A stretch of DNA of 64,000 bases, taken from Scilla litardierei (lineage: Eukaryota > Streptophyta > Magnoliopsida > Asparagales > Asparagaceae). The notes beneath the pieces are model-generated. The model saw only the letters and a list, made by a program, of their open reading frames with translations, had not been told where the DNA came from and did no database searches. This document shows positions 43,674 to 54,928 of the stretch, in pieces. The stretch covers positions 99,830-163,829 of the forward strand of contig JAULAV010008741.1 of the NCBI GenBank assembly GCA_030789695.1. Direction: 5' to 3'. How positions within the stretch are numbered: the first letter of the stretch is position 1; every line of letters starts with the position of its first letter. Position numbers and translations under genes: made by a program.

Positions 43674-45962
43674 TGTAGAGAAATGTATGCCCTCGTGGCT
43701 ATTTATCTTTATAAACGTCTTGTTCAAAAAAAAGAAAGTATTCTTTCTGGTAAATATATTTTCTGAGTTATTCATTACTTGGATTATTCCCTTGGATTCA
43801 AAGTCAGGTCACACATGTTTCGCAATGTAGATTACGATTATGAGAAATGTCTAACCGATAGTAGCTTGGATCTTAAAAGCGTTCGTGGTCATAGATGTGT
43901 CGAGATAAGGGATATCGGCACATTGGACAGACCATTGCCTCTTTGACTGGTTTGTCTCATAACCAAACGACTTAGCGAAGTCGGAGACAGGATGCAGGTG
44001 CTCACTAAAGAATGAGTCCACTGAACGACCCAAACATAGAGTTATTAAATGGTTCAACATTAACTATACTATCATTAATAACTCTAAGTTATAATAGGTA
44101 AGTTGGTCCTTAGGACTTGAGATCATTGTATGAGGCTATGTGTGAACAGTGTCACTTAGGTCTAAAGATCTAGCTTCGAGGCTAGGCCTGCTGAAAGATC
44201 TTAGGCTGGGTAACACTCGAAGCATATGAGCTAAGTAGTGATCAACAGAGGATTCGTCTCTTCCGTTAATGGGAAGTTAGTGTCTCAGGTTAGTACGGCT
44301 CTCGGTAAAACCTTGGCCAAGGTATGTTGTAACGTGTACAACATATATGTACCAGAGACCGACGTATACTAGCCATTGCTAGCTAATAGGGTTGATAGTA
44401 TTCCATACCCTAGGCTAGTCAAGTGACATAGTTATGACGAAGGGACTAAAACTGCGGAAATTATCACAGTCACAGTCAGGGTGATCCCGTCGGCATCTTG
44501 TCAACGAGCCAATCACGTAATCGATGATCTTGAAACAGGGACGACACCTGCTGCTAGTGGTCACTGTCGTCTTGAGACTTCGAGTCTCGACCTGTAGTAA
44601 GGGTCAGGCTGTAGGGTCTCACACCGAGTAACATTCACATCGTAGTAACAAGATAGATTGTATAGAGGAAATCATGAGATGTAATGAGAATAAGAAATTC
44701 ACAAGTTGGTTGTAAATTTGGAGCATTCGGGAATGGAGGTGATTTCGTAAGGAATCCAGAGGATCAAACCGTGCAGGAATCGGAGCTCGTATGAGCTCAG
44801 AAACGAAAGAAAAGGGCAAAGGAAAGTGGGATAAACCCACTTGGGTTAAACGGGCGCGGCCCGCTGCTCTCAACGGGCTCAGCCCACTGGGAGCAGCGGG
44901 CGCGGCCCGCTGACCCAGCGGGCGCCGCCCGCTGGGAGCAGCGGGCGCAGCCCACTGGAAACAGCGGGCTGTGCGCCCGCACAGGTGCGCCCTAACGGGC
45001 GCGCCCAGTTTTGCCTAAGGCGGGCGCGCCCTCTAAGCTTAGCGGGCCGCCCGTAATTTAAGTCGTTTCATTAGGGTTTAATTGAAACCCTTGACGGCTA
45101 CGAAACATGGGTTTGTGCTCAACTTTGAGCAATTGTTTGAGGGGTCAAACGAACTCGGTTTTCGTCACCGTTTGTTCCTACGCGTTCACCATCACTAGCC
45201 TTTTAAAATGAGAACTTGTATCATCTCTGAAGCTCGAGGGTGAGTGAGGATTAATTGATTAAAGATTAGACTTTGTGAAAGCCTTTCTAACTCAATTAAA
45301 TTGAATCCTAAAACCTCTTCCTAATTTTTGTCTCACATTGCTCATGATGAAAGAAGTGGAACCGGCCTCCTATATAAATAGGTGGGCACTCCCTCCTTTG
45401 TTTCTTGCACCAAGTCACCGATTAAGGAGCTCCTGAATATTTGAGCAAACTTAATCGATACTTAAATTTATTCTCTCCCTCTATAAATTTTTCCTGTTCT
45501 CCTACCGAGTCCTAGCAAGGCAACGGGGAGGTCCGAATCTGATTCGGAAGTCTACGACGCGGGTTTACTCAAGTGAAACTTTCTACGGCTAGTGATGGGC
45601 TTGGAGGCAAGGTGTGCTTCGGGAGCTGATCCAGTTCGCGACGAGGAGCGACGAAACGCAGTTCGGGAGGCGGCTCAGATGATGGAGCTCAAGATGGTGC
45701 TGAACATCTTGCCTGCTCCAGGGCAAGATTCCGTGTGAGTCAATTAATATGCATTTTATTTAAATTAGTAGTTAGAACTTTCTCGAGTTGGTCAGACCCA
45801 ACTCGAGTCAGTAGATTTTCTGGCTTAGGGAATTTTTCCTTAGGGCTATATTTATTAAATAGTTTAATAAATTATTTTTCCGCTGTTTATTTTAATTTTG
45901 TTCGTCCGACTTAGGACGAATAAAAATAAAATTAGCTCTAAGGGACCTTGAAAATCCCTACA
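43674..45962 (+). repeat. 3' LTR of element C
   Basis: 2289 bp, matching 21264-23527. It has one extra GC-rich hairpin unit (about 24 bp, near 44941-44965) in the GCGGGC/GCCCGC cluster. It ends CCCTACA, then ACCCT. Confidence 0.96.
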
Positions 45963-45967
45963 ACCCT

Positions 45968-46969
45968 CTGCCGGGTGGGCCTTTTTATCTTCAGTTGTTC
46001 TTGGCGCCTAGGTGAGCGTCCTTCCTCTGCGCTGACGGGTTGCAAGGTCTCCTCGGCCAGGTGGATGCAGTAGGGAAGCTGTCTTGCGATGGCGTTTGTC
46101 CGGGGGGGTGGATCCTGTCGACCGGGCCGCCTCCCCTCCATTGCTTTGTCATCTCCCTCCACGCCTCGCTGTTTGGGTTTGAGGGCGGGGTTCGTTAGGG
46201 CTCGGTTGTTCCGGGGTGGACTGACACGCCATGACTCGCCTTTTGGGTTCGTCGGGGATGCAGCCTTGCCGAGGCCCCCATCCGGAGGTCGAAGGCGAGG
46301 AGGTGTAGGCCTGCAAGCCTGGGGGGCTTTTGCCTTTCCTGCCGGCGGGGAGCGGATGCCTACCTTCCTCCGTCTCGTCCTGTTTAGAGCAGACGGAGGA
46401 GTGAAGGTGGATTTCCCTTGTGTAAGTGGAATATCCTATTGGCGATTCGTTTGTAAGGGGAATATCCTATCGGAGGTCGTGGAGATGCAGCGGCCGCCGT
46501 CCAGGGAGGAGGGAACCACTGGTGGCCGGTGACCTCCCTTTTGTTAGGGCGAGGCATCTCGGCCCGTTTCCCAGCGGGTGGGGGGTGTCGGGGCCGATTT
46601 CTCATATCTTCCGAATCTTTGTTCTTCTCTCTTTCGGGAGGGTGAGTGGTGTCTTTATAGGGGGATTTTGTTGACGGTTTCCTCCCTAATTATTGCGATA
46701 AGCTGGCGTTATTAATGGGCTCCTCGGAATCATGCCCGTTGGAAACCGCTTTTGCCAGGTGGCGCTTATGGAACCTCTTTTTGGAGTGTATCATTATTGG
46801 TGGCATATTTCTCGAGCGTCCTTTCGTTTCGTCGAGTCACATCGGGGCTGCCTCCTCGGGAACTGACGCCTCGTTTGTCCCGGTTCATATGCCCATGTCC
46901 TCCTTCCCAGGTTTGAATTTTCAAGGATCACAGGTCTGCCAAGTCTGGGGTGTGGTTACGCGGTGAGGC
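45968..46969 (-). other. 3' region of B, proximal part; no convincing gene
   Basis: GC-rich, short frames only. It shares diverged blocks with 19430-20430 in the same order and orientation: GGGGATGCAGCC (46256 and 19482), GGAATATCCTATCGGAGGTC (46458), TTAATGGGCTCC (46711 and 20154), TCGAGCGTCCTTTCGTTTC (46812 and 20268). A minus-strand CTATAAAG is present near 46655 and its counterpart near 20100. Confidence 0.6.
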
Positions 46970-47645
46970 CTATGCCCTGCCCCGGAGGTCTGGAGGAGAG
47001 GAGGGGGGAGCGAGCTCGTAGCCCGGCCCGTGCCCTTCTCTGTTTTGGGTGGCGAGGGTTGGCCCTACCACAGAGGTCTTGAGGGGGGAAGAGGGCGCGT
47101 AGCCCGGCACGTGCCCTTCTCTGGTTTGGGTGGCTGGGGTTGGCCCTGCCCCAGAGGTCTTGAGGGGGGAGCGGGCACGTAGCTCGGCCCGTGCCCTTCT
47201 CTGGTTTGGGTGGCTAGGGTTGGCCCTGTCCCAGAGGTCTTGAGGGGGGAGCGAGCGCGTAGCCCGGCCCTGCCCTTCTCTGGTTCGGGTGGCTAGGGTT
47301 GGCCCTGCCCCAGAGGTCTTGAGGGGGAGAGCGGGCGCGTAGCCCGGCCCGTGCCCTTCTCTGGTTTGGGTGGCTAGGGTTGGCCCTGCCCCAGAGGTCT
47401 TGAGGGGGGAGCGGGCGCGTAGCCCGGCCCGTGCCCTTCTCTGGTTTGGGTGGCTAGGGTTGGCCCTACCCCAGAGGTCTTGAGGGGGGGAGCGGGCGTG
47501 TAGCCCGGCCCGTGCCCTTCTCTGGTTTGGGTGGCTAGGGTTGGCCCTGCCCCAGAGGTCTTGAGGGGGGGAGCGGGCGCGTAGCCCGGCCCGTGCCCTT
47601 CTCTGGTTTGGGTGGCTAGGGTTGGCCCTGCCCCAGAGGTTCGGA
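46970..47645. repeat. 80-81-bp minisatellite in B, about 8 units
   Basis: CAGAGGTCTTGAGGGG recurs at 47071, 47152, 47232, 47311, 47392, 47472, 47553 and, with a variant end, 47634, with a partial earlier unit from about 46980. Units include GTAGCCCGGCCCGTGCCC and TTCTCTGGTTTGGGTGGC. It lies just downstream of integrase. A 230-codon minus-strand frame of 27-residue repeats results, which I do not take for a gene. Confidence 0.93.
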
Positions 47646-47734
47646 GGTTCACGCTGAAGCACTCATGTGGAAACAACCAAGTTGGGGAAAGCGGGTAGAT
47701 GTGTATCTTGTATATATAAAAGAAAAACTTACAA

Positions 47735-49474
47735 CTATTGGTAGAACTTTAGCATGTGCTTTGCATTCCAAGGATGGGCTAGCTCACACCCGTCTGGGGT
47801 TGCCAGGATGTACGTGGCTGGTCCGATGATATCGATGACCTTGTAGGGGCCTTCCCATTTGGCGGCCAGCTTTCCCCGAAGGGCGGTCTCGGGTCTGAAG
47901 GTGGCGTCTCTGAGGACCAAGTCGCCGATCCTGAAAGTCTGCTGCTTCACCCGGGAGTCGTAGTGTCGTGCCATCCTCTGGCTGTGCCTGACGAGGTTCG
48001 TCAGGGCTTGGTCTCTTATCTCGTCCACCAATTCGAGACTGAGGCCAAGCCCCTCTCCATTGATCTCTTCGTCGAAGAGTTTTAGCCGGAGCGTCTCTTC
48101 TCCAATTTCTACGGGAACGACCGCCTCTGATCTGTATGCCAGCATAAACGGGCTTTCTCCGGTCGAGGCCTTGTGGGTGGTGCGATAGGACCATAGGATT
48201 CCCGGCAGCTCGTCGACCCATGCCCCAAGGGCGGTGTCCACCTTTTTCTTCATAGGGTTCAAGATGCATTTATTTACGGCCTCCGCCATTTCGTTGCACT
48301 GCGGGTGGGCAACTGACGCGAAATGGAGTTTGATCCCCCAGCCCGAACAGAAGTCACGGAAGCCTTCGCAATCGAACTGCCTTCCGTTATCCGTGACTAT
48401 CGAGCGGGGTATCCCGAAGCGACATATAATGGACTGCCAGATAAAGCCCTTCATGTCCGTCCATATGATACGTGCCAGCGGCTCGGCCTCCACCCACTTC
48501 GTGAAGTAGTCCACGGCGACGACTAGATATTTTCTTCCCCCAGAGGCCTTCGGGAAAGGCCCAAGGATGTCGAGTCCCCATTTGGTGAATGGGATCGGGC
48601 TCACAATGGGCATCAAGTTAGCCGGAGGTGCAGTCGTCCGTCGGCAGAATTTCTGGCACGCCTCGCACCTCTTGACGTATTGAACCGCGTCCTGGATCAT
48701 TGTCGGCCAATAGTACCCCTGGCGCATTATTTTGTGGGCGATGGTGCCACCGCCATGGTGGTTTCCGCAGAAGCCTTCGTGCACTTCGCGGATGACTTGC
48801 TCAGCCTGCTCCGGGCCCAGGCACTTTAGATAGGGCAGGACGTCGAAGTTGGCGCGACGGCGGCGGTACAACACTCCGTCGAGGAGTACGAATGACAGGG
48901 CCCGTCTCTCTACCTTTTTAGCCGGCATCCGCTCCTCGGGCAGGTCCCCCGTCTCCAAGTACTTCATAATGGGGGTCATCCACGTCGTCACTGTGCCCGC
49001 ACACATTAGTTCTTCTTCGTCAATGGTTGGGGTCAATAGGCTTTCGACGTAGATGGCCTTCCCGATCTCGGCCACGGAGGAGGAAGCCAGCTTAGACAGG
49101 GTGTCTGCCCGAAGGTTGTTGGAATGGGGCAGGTGCTGGACGTCCGCCTTCTTTAACTTGCGGAGCTCGATCTGGATGCGCTTAATGTAGCGCTTCATCG
49201 TTTCTTCTCGGGCCTCGAAGCTTCCTTGGATCTGTTGGACAACGAGCCGTGAGTCGCTAAGGAGCAACACGTTCGTCGCCCCAACCGCCCTACCGAGCTT
49301 CAGCCCATTGACCGCGGCCTCGTATTCTGCGACATTGTTGGTTGCCAGGAAGTTGAAGCGCAGGGCGTATTCCAACGAGCACCCGTCGGGGGTTTGAATG
49401 ACGATACCCGCCCCTGTCCCGGATCCCGACGCAGAGCCATCGACGTGGATGGTCCATAATTCGTCCACGTCCAT
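47735..49474 (-). pseudogene. pol: Second RNase H and integrase of B pol
   Basis: An open minus-strand frame. From about 49474 (MDVDELWTIHVDGSA) it is the added RNase H of Tat elements: VHVDGSASGSG, NNVAEYEAAVNGL, LLSDSRLVVQQIQG. Integrase follows with HHCC (GNHHGGG, CEACQKF), Asp in WGLDILGPFPK, Asp in VTDNGRQF and Glu in MAEAVNK, then GPYKVIDIIGPATYIL and the end PWNAKHMLKFYQ. The domain itself is undamaged to the stop at 47735. It counts as a pseudogene because the upstream pol frame is broken, so it would not be translated from gag-pol. Confidence 0.9.
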
Positions 49475-49494
49475 CCGGGAGGGCTCTGAGGGTT

Positions 49495-52040
49495 CTATCC
49501 CCCCGGCCCCCGCGGGGACACGGTCACCGATGGGGGCTCTGGTTGGTCCCCCGGGGCGCCCCCTGCAGTGCATTCCACCACGAAGTCGGCCAACGCCTGG
49601 CCCTTGATCGCCGTCCGGGCTTTGTATGTTATGTCGAACTCGCTGAGCTCGACACTCCAGTTGAGCATCCTCCCCGACCGCTCCAACCTCTTCAGGTTTT
49701 TCTAGAGGGGCATGTCGGTGTGGACGACGATGGGATGGGCCTGGAAGTATGGTCGGAGCTTTCGAGCTGTGGTGATCAGGCAGTAGGCGGCTCGCTCGAT
49801 GGGATTGTAGCGAGTCTACGCCTCCCGGAGGATCTGGCTGGCGTAGTATACAGGGCACTGCACGCCCCCTTCCTCCCTGATTAAGACGGAACTAACGGCC
49901 TCTTCGTTGGTTGCTAAGTACAACCTTAGGGGTTCGCCTTCTTCCGGCCGTGCGAGGAGCGGCGGACTTTGTAGGTAAGCCCTCAGCTCCGCAAACGCCC
50001 ATCCACAGTCGTCGTCCCATGGGATCACCTTCCTTTTATCCTTAGCTTCGCCAAAGGCAGTGCGCAAGACCCTGAAGAAGGGGAGCGACTTCTCCGCAGA
50101 TTTCGACAGGAATCGCCCCAGAGCAGCGATCCGACCGTTCAGTCGTTGCAAGTCCCGGATCGTCCGGGGTTCTGCCATATTGATGAGGGTCGTCACCTTG
50201 TCGGGGTTCGACTCGATCCCCCACTTCGTTATCATGAAGCCTAGGAATTTCCCCGACTGCACGCCGAAGATGCACTTCGCGGGGTTCAGTCTTAAGTTGT
50301 ATCGGCGGACCCTTTGGAACATTTCCTGTAAGTCGACGAGGTGGTCTGGGGCCCTCCTACACTTTACCAGCATGTCGTCGATGTAGACCTCCAAGTTTCG
50401 CCCCACCTGTGGGCTGAATATTCGGTCTACCATCCGCTGATAGGTCGCCCCGGTGTTCTTCAGTCCAAAGGGCATCTTGGTGTAACAGAAGGTGCCCTTA
50501 TCGGTGACGAAGGACGTCTTTTCCTCGTCCTCCTCCACCATCGGTATCTGGTTGTAGCCCGAGAAGGCGTCCATAAAGCTTAACAACTCGTAACCAGACG
50601 CCTGGTCCACCAAGTGGTCGATCCGAGGGAGGGGGAAACTGTCCTTTGGGCACACGCTGTTAAGGTCGATGAAGTCGATGCACATGCGCCATTTTCTGCT
50701 GGGCTTCTTCACCAAAACGACGTTGGCGAGCCAGTCGGGGTAGTCCACTGGCCGGACAAACTTGGCTTTGAGGAGCCGCTCTACCTCTTCCTCGGCCGCC
50801 CTCTTCTTTTTGCCCCCCGCGCTCCTCTTCTTCTGTCGGACCGGTCGGGCTTCTGGGTCCACGTTTAACCTATGGGATATCACCGCCGGGTCAACCCCCG
50901 ACATGTCTGCGGGTGACCAGGCAAATATCTCCACGTTTTCCCGGAGCAGGCTGACGAGGGCCGCCCTTAGGGCGGCCGGGAGTTTCGTCCCAATGGAGAC
51001 GGTTCTTTCTCCCTCTGTGGTTACGGGCACCTCCTCGACCTCCTCGGCCGGGGTCGACCGCTGGTCACAAAAGTCCTCCCTCTCGTCGGGGATGAGGACG
51101 TCAGGGCCTGCTTCGGGCTCCTGCGCCTGACTGGCCCCTTGTCGCGGCCCCCAGACACCTCCTGGTTTCCCCGCACCAGTCCCACCCCCCGCGGGGTCCG
51201 GAATTTCATCATCTGGTGTAGCAGGCTGGGGAGCGCCTCTATGGCCGTCATGTATGGACGCCCTATGATTCCGTTGTACGCCGACGTGATGTCGACGACG
51301 ACGAACCGTGTCCCCCTGGTGACGACCCTCGGTTCCTCCCCCAGAGTCATCAGCAGGGTGATTGGCCCTACCATGGGGATCGTATGGCCGGTGAAGCCGA
51401 CAATGGGGCCCGCGCAGGGCCTTAGGTCCGCGTGCCCCCACCCCATCATTTCGACCGTTGACATGAACAGGATGTCGCAGGAGCTCCCGGTGTCGACCAG
51501 GAGCCGGCTGACGACGACTGTCCCGATCTGAGCCTCGATGACGAGGGCGTCATCGCGCTGACTCCCAACCTCCCGCTGATCTCCCTCGGTGAACGTGATA
51601 GGGGGTCGGTTTGTCCTTCTCTGCTTCGGCCTGCTGTTGGCGCCCGCCACCATCACCTGTCGGGCACCTGCCTCAGTGATCATGGGCGACGTCCCCCCTG
51701 GGGGCGACCCCCCGCTTATCATCTCAATGCGCATGATCGCCCCAGGGGGGCGCGGCTCCTCCTGACCATGGTCCGCTGGCGGCTCCGGCCCCCGTGCCTC
51801 CCGGGGGGCCTTCTCTCCTTGTATTGCCCACCTGTCCCCCACGAAGCCTCCCAAGTGGCCCGCCTGGATCAGCCGTTCGACCGCTCTCTTAAGAGTGTAG
51901 CAATGGTCGATATCGTGGTCGTGGTCACGGTGATACCTGCAATACTTCCGGAGATCTCGCTTTGACGGGTCCGACCTCATCCCCCGGGGAGGCTCCGGCA
52001 GCAGTCGGGCCCTCGTCGCCGCGGCCAGAACCTCTAACAT
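49495..52040 (-). pseudogene. pol: Protease, RT and first RNase H of B pol
   Basis: The CHHC knuckle (CRYHRDHDHDIDHC) and protease (LLVDTGSSCDILF, YNGIIGRPYM) lie in the frame 52040 to about 51140. A frameshift near 51140 moves RT into the frame ending at 49816. RT contains FAWSPADMSGVD, KWRMCIDFIDLN and MPFGLKNTGATYQRM, with the YIDD box at 50375-50386. RNase H (LRLYLATNEEAVSSVL) is broken by TAG at 49816-49818 (usually Glu) and by a second TAG near 49703 (usually Gln). Its tail (ERSGRMLNWSVELSEFD) is at about 49690-49600. A further shift near 49490 leads to the next part. Confidence 0.87.
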
Positions 52041-53706
52041 GGGGGCGTTGAGCTGTGTGTAGTGGGCCTGCAGGGGGCCTTCCTATCTTGGGATGGCTCA
52101 GGTGGCCCCTTGGGCCGGGACGAACTCTCGGTCCGGGCCAGGGCGATCCTGCGGGCGATGCCCCGTCGAGTCGCGCCTCGGTCGGGCCATTTGGTCGCGG
52201 CCCCGATGCCCCTCTTCCTGCCTTGGCCGAGGGGGTGATCTGGGCTCGACTCGAAGTGGTTTCGCCGAGGGAAATAGGGCCTTAGTGCCGAGGGTCTCTT
52301 CAGCCAATGCATGCCTCTCCACCATAGCAACCAGTGCCTCATAGTCGGCCGGCGGATCTCGGAGCAAGGATTTGTGGAGGCTCCGAGTCCGCAATCCCGT
52401 CTTGAAGGCCAGCATGAGCACCTCGTCGCCGTAGGTCACCACCGCCCATCTCTCATCCTAAAAGTGGTGCAGGTATCTACCCGTCGTCTCCCCTTCTCCT
52501 TGGACTATCGTGCTGAGATAGTCCAAGGGCTTCTTCTTCGTCCGCCTGGCCCGAAACTCTTGGCAGAACTTGTGGGACAGTTCGCCAAAGCTCCCAATGG
52601 ACCTCGCGGGTAGGCCGAAGTACCAATCCAACGCTGTGTCCCTCAGACTATGCGAGAAATGCCGGCACAGGAATGCCTCATCCACATCTTGCGCCTCCAT
52701 GGCCCCCCGGTATTGTTGCACGTGAGTGAGGGGGTCGCCTCTTCCGTTGTAGGTGGCCAGGTGGGGGGGTTTGAACCTTACTGGCCTTGGGGCGAACGTG
52801 ATCCACCGTGCCAGCGGCATGGCCTCCTCGGGGTAGGTAGGGCGCTCAGGCGCATCTCCCCTTCACCATTCGGGGGTCTGGCTCCGGTCGCGCCTCGGCT
52901 GCCGACGGTCCTCTCACCCCGGGGAGTAGCGTGACGGCCGCCTGGGGGGACTCCTTCCCCGGGTTGAGAATTCGACGGGTTGCGGGCTACGGTTCTCCCA
53001 GTGCCATCGCCCTCCGGCCACCTCCCCCCGGATCTCCATCCGCTCCTGATTCTCCCGCAGGAGCCTTTCGCGCTCGGCGGTGAGGAAGCGTAGTTGTCGA
53101 CAAATGGCTTCCTCGTGCTGGCGATCGGGGGGTGGTGTTGGCGAGGCGGGCTCCCTCCTCCCGGTGGGGATCTGGCCAACAGCGGGCCGCGCCCGTCCCA
53201 GGGCCGCCGGCCCATCACCGACACCTCCGAGATTTCCCGGTTTCCATCGTTCTCCCTCCGTAGCCTTTCGCGTTCCGCGATGATGAAGCGGAGCTGGTGG
53301 CGTGCGGTTTCTTCGTCCGAATGTCTTTGCACGGTGGCCGCCTCCTCCCGGCGCCTCCGCAGCCGCGCGACCTCCATTTCCTCTTCCAAGAGCTTTTGCT
53401 GGGCCGTGATTTCCTTGGCGAGCCCCCGGTCCCCCTCATCCTCGAACTGAGGGTGAAGATTTCGCCTCACGTTCGGGGGCTCCGAGGGGCCGGGCGGCGC
53501 CTCCGTTCCCGTCGTCACGCAGCCTCCCACGCCTGAGTAACGGCCTTTAAGTTCTTCTGGATTGCGCGAGCCGAAGTTTGGACTGTCTCGGCGCCTATCC
53601 CCGGAGGGGAGTCAGTCGCCGGGGTGATCGGTAGAGAGAGTGGCTCCTGACCCACGGGATCCTTGCCGTGGTCAGGGTTCCGAGGGATCGGCATGGAGTC
53701 TAACAT
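52041..53706 (-). pseudogene. gag: gag of element B, broken
   Basis: Minus strand. An N-terminal piece starts with ATG 53706 (MLDSMPIPRNPDHG) and is shifted near 53520 to a frame with a Glu/Arg-rich helix (about 53440-53220). The capsid part is in a third frame from about 52820: RFKPPHLATYNGRGDP, CRHFSHSLRDTALDWYF, SIGSFGELSHKFCQEF. It has stops at 52458-52460, 52098-52100 and 52083-52085, the second probably CGA to TGA. The zinc motif and what follows continue in the same frame after 52040. Motifs match gypsy Retrotrans_gag proteins; sequence similarity to the gag of E is weak. Confidence 0.82.
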
Positions 53707-53723
53707 GGGTGTGACCCTTCGTT

Positions 53724-53741
53724 CCCACAGACGGCGCCAAT
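53724..53741 (-). other. Primer-binding site of B
   Basis: Minus strand TTGGCGCCGTCTGTGGGA follows the 5' LTR directly. Confidence 0.87.
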
Positions 53742-54928
53742 TGTTGCGGGGTGGAACACGCGTACAATGAATTTGTATTGAGGGGAACCAAGGGCACGGT
53801 GGTTATATTGATAAGAGGATTTAGATGGGCTATTTAACAAGTGATTAGTGGGGTGAAGAGGCTAAACTTGCCGTCGAGGGAGGCCACGGAGTCAAATCTC
53901 ACCGGACGCGGAGGAGGAGGATCGGGCGGCGGGAGCCGAAGGCGGATGTCGGCCAAGGGGCGAGCTACCCTGCACCACGAGCAACTCGTCAGAAGGGCCG
54001 GGTTGGAGTCCAACCCTTAGCCCCTTCGATGCCTAAGTTAGTAACTGGACTTAAAGCGGGGGCTAGGCACGCAGGTCGGACTGAGCGTGTGTCCACCGTA
54101 CGTGACGAGCTATATGTGGGAGAACAAAGATATGGACGACCTTTGCTCTCGTGTGTGAATAATGGATTCAGAGAGAATTTGCCAACCCCTCCACCGTAAG
54201 AAGTGAAGGGGTATTTATACCTGATGGGAGGCGGTTAGGTGGGGCTGACCTGGCATACTGACTCGACGTGCTGAGCTGGCCCTGCTGTCAGCGGAAGCTT
54301 CGGACGAGGATGTCAGGAACAAGAGTGTCAGCCATGCTTTTGTCAAATGGCGCAACGGCCAGGGGCGCTTTTGTCCGAGTGTCAGGACCGAAAGCGTTAA
54401 ATGTCAGGGGGCTCAGCGGCCAGGGGCGCTTTTGTCCGGGTGTCAGGGCCGAAAGCATTAAGTGTCAGGGGGCTCAGCGGCCAGGGGGTGCTTTGTTAGA
54501 CGGTCAGGCGGCGTTAGTGTCAGTCGTGTCCTTACACTAGGTTGTTTGTCGTGCATGACGAACTAAAGGTCCGACAATGCTATCCCTGGTGGCGGGGTTC
54601 GTGGGGACCCGCCGGGGTCGTCCTGTTTGGGGGTTGTTCGGCCCGGCCGCGCACCTTTTCGGTCGCGGGTCGTGGACCGCTGGCAAGGAGGGATATGCAC
54701 GTGCCTCTGTCAGCATCCCAGGCGGCACTGTCTGGGTGCTCCCCAGGCGCACTGCCCTTGGCGGGCCGAGCGAATGCGGTTGTACGCCTCGGCCGGGAGG
54801 GGGGCGCCGCGAGGTGCACCCACCCCCACGTAGCCTCGGACCTCCGGGCCGGCGGTCCTTTTGCAGTGGGGTGAGTCAATGAGGTATATCAGTGGTTCTG
54901 GGCGGGAGTCGGACTCCTACGATTAACA
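53742..54928 (-). repeat. 5' LTR of element B (right on the plus strand)
   Basis: 1187 bp, matching 17654-18839. The promoter TATA (TATAAATA on the minus strand) is at 54212-54219. Confidence 0.95.
54212..54219 (-). promoter_or_regulatory. TATA box in the 5' LTR of B
   Basis: GGTATAAATACCCC on the minus strand; conserved in the other LTR at 18124-18131. Confidence 0.72.

Larger units (their letters stand above)
21264..45962 (+). mobile_element. Element C: Ty1/copia retrotransposon nested in B and split by D and E
   Basis: Without D and E it is about 9.0 kb. It has 2.26-2.29-kb LTRs (TGTAGAG...CCCTACA), TSD ACCCT, an exact tRNA-iMet-type primer site and a GTGGGAGA polypurine tract. Pol order is protease, integrase, RT, RNase H. 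Hardly any gag is left. The lineage is uncertain; the motifs recall Angela/Bianca/Tork-type elements. Three in-frame stops break pol. LTRs differ by about 1% plus a 25-bp length difference by eye. Confidence 0.92.
17654..54928 (-). mobile_element. Element B: Tat-lineage Ty3/gypsy retrotransposon, split by copia C
   Basis: The element reads on the minus strand. Its 5' LTR is 53742-54928 and its 3' LTR 17654-18839, with TSD ATCTT. After removing nested C (21264-45962 plus one TSD) about 12.6 kb remains. The order on the minus strand is LTR, primer-binding site, gag, protease, RT, RNase H, second RNase H, integrase, long 3' region, LTR. The second RNase H between RNase H and integrase marks the Tat lineage. 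Gag and pol have several stops and frameshifts. LTRs differ by about 3% by eye, making B probably the oldest of the complete elements. Confidence 0.92.

Noticed and set aside
46970..47662. 230-codon frame of 27-residue repeats on the minus strand
   Set aside because: It arises from a GC-rich minisatellite with unit near 81 bp; indels of 1-2 bp between units show there is no selection on frame.
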